Below are positions 1-11,553 of a DNA stretch of 64,000 nucleotides, piece after piece. The first letter of the stretch is position 1, and each line of letters begins with the position of its first letter. The translations under genes were made by a program, and so were the position numbers. The DNA comes from Paracyclopina nana (lineage: Eukaryota; Arthropoda; Copepoda; Cyclopoida; Cyclopettidae). The stretch spans positions 1,820,501 through 1,884,500 of the forward strand of contig JAGUCH010000007.1 in NCBI GenBank assembly GCA_019096065.1, given 5' to 3'. The notes below the pieces were generated by a model. It searched no databases, was not told the DNA's origin, and saw only the letters and a list, made by a program, of their open reading frames with translations.

Positions 1-13
1 GCACCTGTTCACA

Positions 14-364
14 CTATGCTTTTAAAGGAACATTAGCAATTATGGGTTTGGGTCTTGACTTGAAAATGAGCTTCGTTCGGATCACGGATTCAACTTGGTA
101 CTCCGTTGTGGTTCCGTCGTCGTTGTTTTTAACCATTTTCTTCAGAGCAACCATGGGGCGCTCAAGCTTGGCTATTTTACCGTAGAGTATGTGATGGCCG
201 ACAATCAGAATTGGAGTTGATGCATTGTCTTTGGCAAAATGCAAATCACCGATGAACTGCCCACTCAAGTCAATATTGGCACCTTGTCGCGACTCGAGAT
301 CGCCTTGAAGCTCAATCAAGGCCAAGTCTTGACCTTTTCCGAGAGATTTGATGAAAAGTTGCAT
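14..364 (-). CDS. CHTF8: Chromosome transmission fidelity protein 8 (Ctf8)
   Basis: A single exon encodes 116 residues from the first in-frame ATG at 364; an in-frame TTG lies three codons upstream but is unlikely as a eukaryotic start. The protein keeps the Ctf8 signatures: LIELQGDLESR near the N-terminus, GDLHF, the block ILIVGHHILYGKI followed by LERP in mid-protein, and KSRPKPIIANVP at the C-terminus. Length matches the roughly 120-residue metazoan Ctf8. In known systems Ctf8 pairs with Dcc1 and binds Ctf18-RFC, a PCNA loader needed for sister chromatid cohesion and replication checkpoint signalling in the nucleus. The gene is divergent from the ZMYM-like gene, with about 740 bp between the start codons. 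The stop lies 14 bp from the window edge. Confidence 0.93.
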   Translation of the reverse strand: MQLFIKSLGKGQDLALIELQGDLESRQGANIDLSGQFIGDLHFAKDNASTPILIVGHHILYGKIAKLERPMVALKKMVKNNDDGTTTEYQVESVIRTKLIFKSRPKPIIANVPLKA

Positions 365-1103
365 TATCGTCAAAAACTTGATAAAAAAAGCTTATTAAAA
401 AAAAATTGATTTGACAGACAATCTATCTATCTCTCTTTATTTTTTTTGTTATTTTTTTGTCGCGGGTTTTTCAAAATAAGAGAGTGAGCATAGAATTTTC
501 AGGCGATTACATCAAGGAAGTTGCGAGAAATATAAAGATTTACATAGCAGCTGTTGAGAGTTTTTGAGCTTAAACTCAGAAATAAAAAGTAATTGAAGAT
601 CTTGATATTGGGAAAGATAATTGTTCATTTTTCGGAATAAAAATGTTTCGAAAAACGGGCACAATTATTACACCGTCAGAAGTTGATTTGAATTTTTTTC
701 GTCAAATCGTTAGGCGTCAATGTTCGCAGTAAAATAATTTTTTTTGCCGAAATGACCTTAGGAAAAATCAGGAAATGGAGCTGGTAGAAGAAGAAAATAA
801 AAAGCACAAGTTTTGCAATATTTTTGTAGCAGTGCGCTAGCGTTGCTTTTGTGTTTCTGCCGTGACGGCCAGCCCAAAATCGTTACTATTTTTGGCTTTT
901 TGACAACGCCTAAAGAGCAAAATAAGTGGCCTTTATAGAGAGCATATGTCTTCGAAGACAGTTTTCAGCCATGCCAAGGTTTTACACTCAAGATCAACAC
1001 AGACCAAATTGTGCAAAGTTGCTTGTCTTCATTGTGCGGGACTCGTTTTCGTCAGATGAGTTTCTAAAGACGTGTCAACAAAGTAGATTTCAACTTGTTC
1101 AAC
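365..1103. promoter_or_regulatory. Divergent intergenic region between Ctf8 and the ZMYM-like gene
   Basis: These 739 bp are AT-rich with T/A homopolymers and hold no supported gene. The region must contain both promoters and the 5' UTRs. ATGs at about 944 and 971 open short reading frames upstream of and overlapping the ZMYM start at 1104, so if the transcript begins upstream they would be upstream ORFs. No clear TATA box is visible. Confidence 0.5.
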
Positions 1104-4100
1104 ATGTCGGCCGAGCAAGAAGTGTTCACTCAACCAGATGAGGAGCAAACATCCGAGGTCGTCGATCGAGTTGCTCCACCGTCAAATGAAAAAGAAGAAC
1201 CGGTCAGTGAACCTTCTGCACCTCAAGAAAGCTCTGCAGCAAATTCTCAAACCATAGAACAAGAAGAAGCTAAAAATGTCGACAATTCTTCATCAGGCAA
1301 ACTCGATGAGCCTAAAGATGTTGAAATGACGGATGTCACTTCCATTATGGAAGTAGCAAAATCTGACGATCCTCCTGCGGTGGTTGAATCAAAACCTGAA
1401 GTTGTCCCAAGCGAAGAGGACTCGATGCCCAAAGCTACTCCATCCTTGGATGATTCACACACTGCGGCAACTGAACCTGACAAAGAAGAATCTTGTTCCG
1501 ATATTACGCCCAGCGTGGAAGAATCAAAATCTGAGGATAATCCAAGCGTGGAAGCTTCAAAAACCGAGTCTTCTAAGTCGGCTTGTGATGAACCTAAGCC
1601 TGAAGCTGTCAATGAAGCTACAATATCCCATGAGAATGGTGTCGTGTCTCAAAGTGAAAGTGTTGAAAGCTCAGAGCCTTCTGACAGTACGAAAAACATA
1701 GAAGAGGCTGCTGTTAAGAGTGAAGCTGAGAGCACCCCTGCTCAAATTATGGATTCTTCAACCTCGTCATCATGTGAGGAAGTCAAAGTCCCTCTGGTTA
1801 CCCAGATCGCTGACAAGGACTTGTCCGAATTGCTCGGTGAAGACAACTCCAAGAAAGAGGAGGATAAAAAGGGCGATAGTAAAACACTGAAATTGGCAGG
1901 CTTTGCAGAGTACGGTGGGACAAACTGTCAAAGCGAAAGCCTCCATCAAAATGTCTACTCATGCAAACAATGCACAAAAGATGTGCAGGAAATGTCCGGT
2001 GCTGTGGTATGGGAGCTATCGCCATTTTGTGATGACTTTTGCCTCAGTAAGTATTTTCCACCTATATTTTCCTCTCAATCAATATTAGAATATTTTTAAT
2101 TGCAGAAAAGTACCAAAGTCAATACAGGAGGTGTGATCGTTGCGAATCTTCCGTGGATAGCCAGCACATAGGGAAATTCTCAGACTATTTTGGTGACACA
2201 CTGAAGCACTTTTGCTCTTCCCCTTGCTTGGAAGAAGAGAGAAAGTTGGCCAAGTTGCCTTGCCTCTTATGCAAAGAGCCGTCAACAGACAAACTCAAGT
2301 CCTTTTGCAGTCAAACGTGCCTGAATGACTATTCCAATTTAGTGAGCGGAAATGCTGGACGAAAATCACAGCCAGCTCCTTGTGCAGTGTGCTCCACCGA
2401 AAAGCCTGCGGTTGCCATATTTGTGATAGACTCTGAAAAAGAGCTCAGCTTTTGTGGCAATCCTTGCCTATCAGCCTACAAATATGCTCAAACGACCACA
2501 TCATCAAAGTGTGACCTTTGCTGCAAGCATTTCTCCTCAGGCCAAATGTTGCCTGCTTTGCATTTTAACAATGCACGCTTCTTTTGCACCTCGAGATGCG
2601 TGAATTTTTTCCGCAACGAAAATACCATCATGGTCAGTTGTGAGTGGTGCAAATTTCAAAAGTCCAACCTCAGCATGATCTCGAAATTGAAGGCGATCTC
2701 ACCAGCGTTCTTTTGCTCTTCCAACTGTCTTTACATGCACAATTTGAACCCGAATTGCAACGGAGTCGAGAAGAAGGCTCACGTTCAAATGAGGAACAAA
2801 GGGACTCTCACAAAGCCTCATTTGTCTACTAAGGGTGTCACGTGTCGACCCCAACCTTGCTACAAGTCCACCCAAACCGAAGGCCCACAAACGCCCACAC
2901 TGGTCCCAATTCCAGTGCCAGTGTACATGCCACTTCCGATGCAAATGTACCAGAGACCATATCCTGTACCAGTACCAGTACCGATTCCAGTGCCAGTGCC
3001 GATATTTATACCCACAACGAGGAACACGACTCGTGGAATCCAAAAGTACATGAAAAAGGTCAAGTCCAAGCTGCCAGCCAATGTGTTTGAGGCCCAAATT
3101 CTTGAGATGGCTGGTGCAATTTCTGGCAAAGAAGATCCCCTGGATTCTGATGATAGTCCGTATGATGAGGAGTTTGATGATGAAGATCCTGACGGCCAAG
3201 AGGGAAAAGTGCCTGGTGCTGAGGCAAAACCCAAGCTTCCCACTGAAGATGTGGAGACTGTCATTAAGGCTGGAAATATTGTGCCAAAGCCTCTCCCCCA
3301 AGTCACTCCAGATGCCTGTCCCAGCCCTGGACCATACAAGTATCCTGGATTTCCGCCAAGGCCTCACTCACCCAAAGGCCTAATTGGCTTGAAGCGTCGA
3401 CTTTCAGGTATACTTTTCATACTGTTATATTTTAAAAGCAATTTTTAATGGATCTTTTCTATTGCTTTCAGAGGAGGATGAAAACGCCTGGCCCAACAAA
3501 AGAATCGCTCAAAATAGGCCACGTAACAATAGGACACGACGACCAAATCGGCCAATTGTGAATCCCGAGACAAATGCAGCTTTAGCGGCCTTGACATTGC
3601 CCCCAAAAGAAAGACCGGATGCCAAGCATCATCTCAAGGTATGCCAAACCAAAAGCAATTCAATTCATAGCAAATAGCATCAATTTTGTGGTAGTTTACG
3701 TATGGTGTCAATGCGTGGAGGCATTGGGTCGTTGGCAAAAATGCAGAGCTCGAAAAGGCCCGAGCCCAAGGGAAGTACATGAAGCCCTTTGAGACTGATA
3801 TCCTCAAGCTTCGGGCTGACGAGCTCAACTACACGTTGTGCATGTTTGTGAAGGAAGTGAAGAAGCCAAATGGAGATCCATATGCTTCAGACAGCATTTT
3901 GTACTTGACTCTCGGCATACAGGAGTATCTCTTCGAGAACGGACGCATTGACAACATATTCACAGATATGTACTACGAGCCTTTCACCTCTGCCCTGCAC
4001 GAAGTCATCAAGGACTTTAAGCTGCCAGTGAATGAGTTGGGCTACTTTGTCACTCGCATCGAAGAGGAGCATTTATGGGAGTCGAAGCAGTTGGGAGCAC

Positions 4101-4814
4101 ACAGTCCTCAAGTGTTGCTCAATACTCTGATCTACTTCAATGCCAAATATTTCATGATGAAAACCATGGATGACCATACCAAGCTGTCATTCACACACAT
4201 CATGAAGCATTGGAAAAAGGGTGGAACGGCCACTCCTGCGACCAAAAATCCTCCAGCCCCTGGTGAAAAACGAACCACTTTGCTGCGATACTACCCTCCT
4301 GCCCATCTCAAAGGTGAGGATCAAAATGAGCAAGCATTCAATACAAAATTAAAAACAATTTTTTTTCATAGGGAGGCATGATGACAGGAAGTGCTTTGAG
4401 CAACAAGAAGTGCCTGAAAATCCACTGAGGTGTCCTGTGAAGCTCTACGAGTTCTACTTGTCTCATTGGTAAGCGTAATTTTCATGAGTGCAAAAAAGGT
4501 GAAAATGGCCATGGCCTCCTCATTGACATGTGCGAGCATAATTCATGAGGCTTGCACATGTGTGTCACTCAACGTCGCCAGGATACGAATTTGACAGCTC
4601 ACTCCTTTTTTTGATCTTTTTCAGCCCTGAAAGCGCAAAAAACAAGAATGACATGTTTTATCTCCAACCGGAGAGGTCTTGTGTGCCTGACAGCCCAGTG
4701 TGGTACTCCAACCAGCATTTGAATCCTTTCCAATTGGAGAAAATGTTGGCCAGGATCTTGATGGTGAGAGAAGTACAAGAGCACATGTTGGCAGATGCAG
4801 CTGCTCACCCTTAA
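1104..4814 (+). CDS. ZMYM-family protein with MYM zinc fingers (ZMYM2/3/4-like)
   Basis: Six exons join in frame: 1104-2046, 2106-3407, 3472-3638, 3695-4313, 4372-4468 and 4625-4814, all with GT-AG introns; the coding length of 3318 nt gives 1105 residues. Residues 1-285 are acidic and Ser/Glu/Pro-rich and look disordered. From residue 287 to about 540 follow roughly six MYM-type zinc fingers (C-x2-C...FC-x3-C), the first being CKQC with FCDDFC at 287-313. Residues about 580-620 form a Pro/Val-rich repeat typical of ZMYM2/3/4. Exons 4-6 (about 805-1105) carry the conserved C-terminal domain shared by ZMYM and QRICH1 (YGVNAWRHWV, LRCPVKLYEFYLS, VPDSPVWYS). Vertebrate ZMYM2/3 act in LSD1-CoREST-type chromatin complexes, so a nuclear corepressor or SUMO-binding role is inferred. 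A polyadenylation signal lies at 4906-4911. Confidence 0.9.
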
Positions 4815-4905
4815 ATTTTGACGGACTACAATTGGATGCATTTCATTATAGTATATCATTTATAGCTGATACTATTTACTCTCAAAAGTTGATTCCCATC
4901 CATTA

Positions 4906-4911
4906 AATAAA
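4906..4911 (+). other. Polyadenylation signal AATAAA of the ZMYM-like gene
   Basis: A canonical AATAAA lies about 92 bp after the ZMYM stop codon and before the next gene start at 5114. Confidence 0.6.
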
Positions 4912-5113
4912 CTTTTACCATAATGTGTAGCAGCATTGTGTGTATCCCAAATTTGGCACAGTGTTCAGAGCATGTGTTGTGTTGTGCGTGCTTTGATATT
5001 AGTAAAATCCGTGATCAAATGTTGCAGAGATGTCCAGCAAGATAGAGCGCGCGAATGCTTTTTGAAAAGCCATGATTTATTCCTGCCGAATCAGAGGCAA
5101 TGCAATAACAAGC

Positions 5114-6727
5114 ATGAGAATACTAATTCCATGCTTGCTTTTGCTCAAGTGCTGCCTGGCCAATCAACCTGATTTGCCCTTCGACCCCACCAGCCAAGTG
5201 ACCAACGAAATCTGCTGGGAGAGGTGCTTCCAAGTGGAGGATGACGATCTGGAGAGGTTCAGGGAAGTGTATGATGACTTTTACAAAATGGGCATGGAGG
5301 CTCGCAAATTGAAGAACATGTTTGGCATCAATGGAACTGCCATCTTGCTGGATTCGACCCTGTCAGCAAAAAATCCCTCTGAACCTTGGGAAGCATTCTA
5401 TTCAGTGAGACAATTAAATTTACCTTTTAAAATACTAAGGTTAATTGACCTTGCTTTGTACATCATCATTCTGTTTCGTGATTTTTATGGACTTTTTGCA
5501 GTGACACTTGTGAAAATTCCACCTTTTGCTTAATTTCATCATTTTCAGCCAAGTTACACCTTTTAATTGCTAATTAGATCAAAATAATTTAAGTAAGCTT
5601 TAACTCATTACTTCATCATATTTTCATTCATGTAACCATGAATTTGTAGATTATAGCTGCACGTGTGAAAATTCCAGCTTTGAAAAAAATATCATTTTCA
5701 GTCTCCAAGGGTGAATAATACAGCATTTGCAATATGGGAATTCCAAAGGAATCTGGCTGCCATCACCATGATCCTGATGGGCACTCAAGATGACCACAAC
5801 CCCATCTACCTCTCTCAGTTCAACGAGGAGAGTGCCAAGTATATAATGGTTGATTTTTGCGGAATATATGCCAATTAACTAAGTGTCCTCTATTGCAGCT
5901 CGTGTGAAGAGTTCCACTGTTTGCATGCTTGCGAAGCTGATTACATTCTCGACTCTGAGCTGGATGTGCCCGACATTGACACCTACAAAGATGGCCACAT
6001 CGAGGCAGCTTGCTCCATCTCCAAAAGGTTCATGTCCACCACACCTTGCTTGACCACCCTGAAAAATGCCATGGCAATAGCTTTCCTCAACTCTGGCATC
6101 AAAACGCGTTGGCATCATCATCATCACCATAGGCATGAAGTTGAAAGTGTCAAGCCTTGCATGGCTCACTTTGATTCAAGGTAATAATATTTTTTATGTA
6201 TTTCTTGCTGATTTTCCGAGACCACAATTTCACATAATTTTATGTGCACACTCCACTCTTACAATTACAATTCTATGTATACTAAATGTACTGCATATGA
6301 AGGCAAATTAAGCCACTTTTAAAAATGTTTGAATTCAGTCAAGAGCATTTAAAAAGCAGGTCTTAAAAATAGTATCATGATGCTTTTTTCACATACGAAA
6401 AGAATGGCCATTGGAACTCATGTTGCAAGATGGGAGGATTTGGATAAATGGTCTTCAAGGGCAGCCAAACCTTTCTACGTGAGCTACAATACATTTAATT
6501 ACTTTTCTTCATTTTTTCATCGAGCATGATTTCAGTTTCACGGAAATGCTTACACAATGGAGGCGGCAGCGCGGCTACGCATGTGCTTGAGAAAAAGGTG
6601 CTGTCCCACGGGACAAAACCTTTTCGTGGAGGGAATTGCTGGAAATGTGTGCAAAATTTCGATCGGCCCGGAAGGTGACACAGTGCTGGATTACCCTGTT
6701 CACGGAGCCGGAAGTGGGGTGGCTTAA
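5114..6727 (+). CDS. Secreted Cys-rich protein, copy A of a three-member family
   Basis: Five exons join in frame: 5114-5404, 5702-5838, 5899-6180, 6403-6478 and 6536-6727, giving 325 residues. ATG 5114 is preferred because it opens directly on a hydrophobic signal peptide (MRILIPCLLLLKCC); an upstream in-frame ATG at 5072 is possible. The mature protein has the family landmarks CWERCFQVEDDD, RFREVYDDFYKMG, NGTA (a potential N-glycosylation site), DDHNPIYL, EFHCLHACEADY, HIEAACSISKRF, and a C-terminal RCCPTG with CKISIGPEGD. A short His-rich run (about six His) sits where copy B has a Ser run. It matches copies B (53.3 kb) and C (55.4 kb) along its length. Copy A has two introns that B and C lack, at 5405-5701 and 6181-6402. 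I do not recognise the family and assign no function beyond secretion, which is inferred. Confidence 0.8.
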
Positions 6728-7842
6728 ACACAATGTTGAACTCGTAGCATTTTCTGAAGGATTGTTTTTTATCAAGACAAATACATGACAAGAAATTCAT
6801 CTAGCAGTTTTATAAGCCATGCATGCACAAATGAAATAATGAAGCTACTTCAATTTTAAGCTTTTTAAAATTCGCGGAAATTAATGTTTATAAGCTCGTC
6901 TCGCCTACTATTTACTTTAGAGAATAGGCTATAAGCAATTGACATTGAACGGAGAATTATGCATGAAAACCCTCAAAAAATTACATACTATCTAGTACCC
7001 TTGGTTTTTTTTACTTAGCTAATGGTAAATGAAAACCCTGGTGGTATTTTTTTACTAACGGTAAATGAAAACCCTAGGGATGCTTTTTACTAAGTAAAAA
7101 ATACTCCTAGGGTTTCCATTTACCATTTGCATGGTAAAAAATCCCTAGAGTTTTCATTTACTTCATATCACATCAGGAACCCAAAAAGGCAGCTGATCTT
7201 ATTGAATACTGCAGAATTATTAGAGAATACAAAATAAATTAGCGGATTCTTCAGAACATGCAAACTCCAAATTTAGTTAAAGCGCTTAATTTCAGCAAGT
7301 TCATTAGGTACTTACTCACTTGGAAATTCGGTTTAAGTTCATATTTTTATTTCGAGCAGGGGCACGTACAGTCGGGTCATTAAATAGCTGAGCGAGGATT
7401 TTAAAATGAAAAAACACGAGTGCCACTTTATAAGCACGAACGAAGTGAGTGCGTTAAAGAAACGACCAATTGAATAGAGGAGGTAAATTAGATTTTTGGC
7501 TACTCCGGTATGTTTTTCATGCTGAAGCAGGAAAATACATGGCTGATAAACCAGAATGGTCTAGACCAGGGTCAGAAAGACCCATATGACTTGCCACCTT
7601 ATCATCCCAATGGGGAGAGTCAGATGGACTCAATGTAGAACACAAGAACACATCACGGTAGATAAATGGTACAACTTCTAGTTACCAATGTGTCGCATTT
7701 CTTACTTAATTCAAGGAGTAGTATCAAATATCGCTTTATGCCCGTCCACCGCTATCCATTTATGTAATAATCCTTCAAACAGCATGGGCAAACATTAGTT
7801 TACTTGTCAATGTCAATGAAAACATTGCAAACATAGGATATC
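6728..7842. other. Intergenic region between copy A and the 805-residue gene
   Basis: No reading frame here looks coding. The only structure I see is an inverted-repeat block around 7000-7160, listed separately. The remainder is AT-rich. Confidence 0.5.
7000..7165. repeat. Small inverted repeat, MITE- or hairpin-like
   Basis: The motif GGTAAATGAAAACCCT occurs at about 7023 and 7069. Its near-complement AGGGTTTCCATTTACC occurs at about 7108, with further degenerate copies to 7165, so the block can fold into a hairpin centred near 7093 with CCTAGGG in both arms. No target duplication is obvious. Confidence 0.5.
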
Positions 7843-10670
7843 TTAATAGCTTGGACTTACGGGAGGCGAGATTGTAGGAATAGGGCTCCTCTTCTTTTGT
7901 GGTTGAGATTCCGCATCGTCTTTATTCCTACGTCTTTTGCTGGCGATTGATGAGCCCTACAATTACAAATGATGATAACATGAGTGCATGGCATTTCTAA
8001 ATCAGACTAACCTTGCACGCATCGTCCTCATCACTGTCAGTAATCATTTTGGTCATGAGAGATCTTCTTGCCGTCTTCCTGCTTGATGATGACGAAGCAA
8101 TGCCTTTGTTCAAGCAGCCAGCTTTTCCTTGATCAGATTTCATTGTTGGGCTTGATGAAATATTGCTGACAAATGGACTTAGCAGGCAGGATCCAGATCT
8201 GATGAATACTTGGCCAATAATTCAGTGATGTTGCTATCGATCTCTGTGAGAACTTGGTTGTACAAATTCGGCAGCTAAAAATGTGTGATAATCATGTAGA
8301 ACAAGGTATTCATGAAATACTTACCTCGGGCACATTTGGAATCTTGTCAAACTGCAATTGGGTGTAGTCGACGTTAAAGCAGTGTGCAGCTGCGCAAATC
8401 CTTCGGATCACTTCCTTGATGTCGTCCTCCTCAACAACGCACAACTTTTTAAGTTCGTCAAAGACCTCATGAGGACCATTAGGAAAGTTGCACTGCTTGA
8501 AAGTACAATTGTCCTGCAACTTTTTGGCTTCTTTGAACTGTTGCCTGTTGAGCAAGTACTGCACATGGTCTCCGAATGACGAGACATTGGTCCTATTCTT
8601 GCTGGTCCTCTTGAGCCAATGCTTGTTTGCTTCATAAAATCTAAAGTCCTCCTCGGCAACGGCTTGTGCAGCCTCAGCAACAGTGACAAAACTATCAATC
8701 GCCAATTGCAAGAACCTTGCCCTGTTGGTGGTGAAAGTTGTTGTGCAGCAACTTCTAATGTCAGTGATGAGATCTCTGTGAACGTAGGGAGCTAGGTTCA
8801 GCAAATCTTCGATGATGAGGACCAGGAGCTTGTCCACCATGTTGTGTAGACCGTCTGGTAGAGGCCTCTTGTAAAACAGGAGGTTCTTGTAAGAGCTGCG
8901 AAAAAATAGCTAACATAGAATTGTCATTATCTCATCAGTTTTATGTGATGTTACTTTTCATTCTTTCCATAGATAAGATGCGCTCGGGCATTGGGAGTAA
9001 AAAAGGTGTTGACACAAGTCTTTGCCAAAGTGAAGTTGACTCCCGAGAGCTGCATCTTGCGCAGATGAGGCGTCAAAAGTTCACAAAGCTGCTCTTGCAC
9101 AAATCGGAAAGAAAAGAAAACGTCACACGCCTTCCCCATAGTATTGAACGGAATGAGCCTTTGCAGGATATATTGACCGCGGCCGGACGTCTGGATCTTG
9201 CAAGAAAGTGACTTTTGTGGAGAGTTTTGGGTGACCTGTTCAGGCACACCGACAAGCTTGGTGTCCTTCTTCATCTCCTGTATGTACAAAAGGTATGATA
9301 AGTATTGGCATTTCTTTGTAAAAGAATGGCAATAATCTCACGTGAACAAAATTACACTTGGTGCCAATTTTTTTGTCAAGCTTCTTATACTTCTCATCAA
9401 CCTCATGCTTAATTTCCTGACATTGATTCATGACCAAGGACTCGACTTGGTGCAAAAATGACGTCAATTCAGCCCTCAAAAAGTTTTGAAAGAAGTTTTG
9501 AGTGAGGAGCTGTGTGTCACTGCCAAGGCTCTGAGAAGAGGAAAAATTTAAGATTCATGCACAGGTATTAAAAGAGCACCAATGAAATGGCCAAAACCTT
9601 ACGAAGATCACAGGGTTGTCACCAAATTTAGTTTGCTGACGAGTCATTTCAGCCTTAGGTGCTGCAAACCTACAGTTGAGCGTGTCATGAGTAGTCATTG
9701 ACACATTTGTGGCAGCCGAGGTCATTGGTGGCAAGTTGATAATCTTGTCATTGTCAGGCGAAATCCTTGATGTCGTTGTAGTGCTTGTGCCGGGCACACT
9801 AGCCATTGCTGAAGCTGTGATGCTGTGCGGAAAAGGATGAATTTTGGCTCCACATGGGTTCATATTTGGGTGCGTCATGAACGCTAAATCGGACACACTT
9901 AGAGCTGTGTTCTCTTGAGATGATTTGGCTGCACATTCAAGGGCTTCTGCAGCCTCTTTTTCAGCGGCTGCTTTTCTTACAGCCTTTTGGGCCATATCAT
10001 CGGCAAGAATAGCAGCAGCTTCTCGTGAAGTCTCTTCGAGTCTTTTTTTGCTCCACGGTCTCAACAATTTCTGGGCGATGCCGCTCATCTCCATTTCCGA
10101 TCCTGAGGCATTGTCGGTCAATCCCACCTTGGTGGTTTTCTTGCCAAATCCTGTCGAGACCCTGTCCCAAGGAATAAAGTCAAAGGCCTTCGTTTCCGTA
10201 TTTTTCTTTTCATAGTGAAACTCAATCGCCAGTTTTTCAAAGAAACTGTCAACCATGTGGGTCTTGTAGACCTTTTCTCGGTCTTCCTCAGGCCATTTGT
10301 TGATCTCGTCATTGAGAACCCTCAACGCCTCTTCCACGCGGAAGAGAGGGAATCCTGGAAGAATCCAAAAGCATCAGGTCAATCCTAGAGAAAATGACAA
10401 GTATCACATGATATCCATACCTTTTTCAATCCGAGCGAAGTAAAACACTTGCTTCCGTTCACCATCAATGCTTATATCGACCGGGGTTGTCCACCTTTTG
10501 TCTTCGATTTTCTTATGCACTTGAATGTCGGGCGCCATCGCCTGAGAAAAAGTCTTGGAGCTCTCCACTTCCATGTCAAATGGCATGTACGAGAATACTG
10601 GCTCGTCCTCTAAGCATGCAATGATTCCTCCATCGTAGATTTGCTTCTTTTTCTCACTTTTTTTGCTCAT
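7843..10670 (-). CDS. Unrecognised 805-residue protein, probably nuclear
   Basis: Eight exons on the minus strand join in frame: 10421-10670, 9603-10354, 9342-9530, 8955-9277, 8325-8895, 8210-8274, 8012-8165 and 7843-7956. All junctions are GT-AG and phases agree; the intron at 8166-8209 is only 44 nt. The ATG at 10670 opens with a Lys-rich start (MSKKSEKKK). Residues about 185-235 are an Ala/Glu/Lys-rich helix, possibly coiled coil. The exon 5 region (about residues 505-695) is helical with several Cys (RSCC, CTFKQCNF, RRICAAAHC). The last 75 residues are Ser-rich and basic-acidic with candidate nuclear localisation signals (KRRR, KKRSP). I recognise no domain. The final exon ends at TAA 7843, although CCC|GTAAGT just before it could be a donor to a further exon. 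A nuclear location is inferred only from composition. Confidence 0.7.
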
Positions 10671-11329
10671 TTTGTGAAACTAATTTTGAGAAGAATTTTT
10701 GACTAATGCCAATTTCAGTGAACTCTGAGAACAGAGAAGTGAGCGTGTCTCAGCTTGTGTTTTAACGGTTTTTTTATTGTCAGCAAAATCTTAAATTCAA
10801 TTGCCATAAACTGGCGAAATATCAACAGGCTTTCATCAGTTTTCTTCACTAGAAACACGAGTAAGCATTAGAACATATTTTAATTTTTTGCTGTTTTTTA
10901 GTGTGTGCGGTATTTAGTATGTTAAGAAAGTCCTTTTGTTGTCCAAAATTGCAAAATTGAAGCCCTATAGTTTATATGCCAAAATTAATGATTTTAGCTT
11001 GTTCTCATATAGCTCAGTAAGGCAGGCAGTAAGCAAATCAAGGCACTTTGGAAGCTCATAACTCAGTAAGTACTGAGCCGATTGGAACCAAATTTGGAGG
11101 TATTCATTAGAGCATATTGAATAATGCTGATTTTTCTCCCTTGCTTAACTGATTTGCCTCACTTTCCCGATGAAAATTGGCATGAAGACTCTTCAATATG
11201 TCCTTACGAATTCCTCCAATTTTGGTTCCAATCGGATGAGTAGATGCTAAGACATAAGCGCGCAAAGTGCCTTGTTTACCTTAGGCCTTATAGAGATGTT
11301 TATGAGAACAAGCTTTTAACCAGCCATGT
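10671..11329. other. Intergenic region upstream of TE1
   Basis: No coding sequence is visible. It contains the foldback element at about 10998-11315 and ends with the 5-bp target duplication catgt (11325-11329) of TE1. The string gtgtgcggtatttagtat near 10909 recurs near 21390 and 21430 on the far side of TE1, so TE1 sits between copies of a locally repeated sequence. Confidence 0.5.
10998..11315. repeat. Foldback MITE-like element of about 315 bp
   Basis: The left end reads AGCTTGTTCTCATA and the right end TATGAGAACAAGCT, which are exact reverse complements. Inside, AAGGCACTTTG mirrors CAAAGTGCCTT, and CCGATTGGAACCAAATTTGG mirrors CCAATTTTGGTTCCAATCGG. The element is therefore an imperfect full-length palindrome without coding capacity. 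Confidence 0.75.
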
Positions 11330-11513
11330 TGTTTCGGAGGATTCGAAGCAGTCTCAAACGAGGCCGTGGAGGCTGAAGAATCCGACGAGGATGCGAATGT
11401 GAAATATACGATGTTGTTCGTTTTAAGGTTTATTGAATACTGAACGCTTTACTCTCAGCGTGATACTTAGTAATGTACATACAGTGAACAGGGTGATACA
11501 AATATTTTATACA
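11330..11513 (-). repeat. TE1 3' LTR
   Basis: This is the direct repeat of 21114-21297, starting TGTTTCGG and ending TTTATACA on the plus strand. It holds C at the site where the other LTR has T (GAACGC versus GAATGC). Confidence 0.95.
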
Positions 11514-11553
11514 ATATCCTTGGCCCTTGCAACATCTGGGCTGGCACCTTCAT

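Noticed and set aside
926..1141. 71-codon open frame upstream of the ZMYM-like gene
   Set aside because: Begins at GTG, overlaps the true start in another frame and has no recognisable content; at most an upstream ORF.
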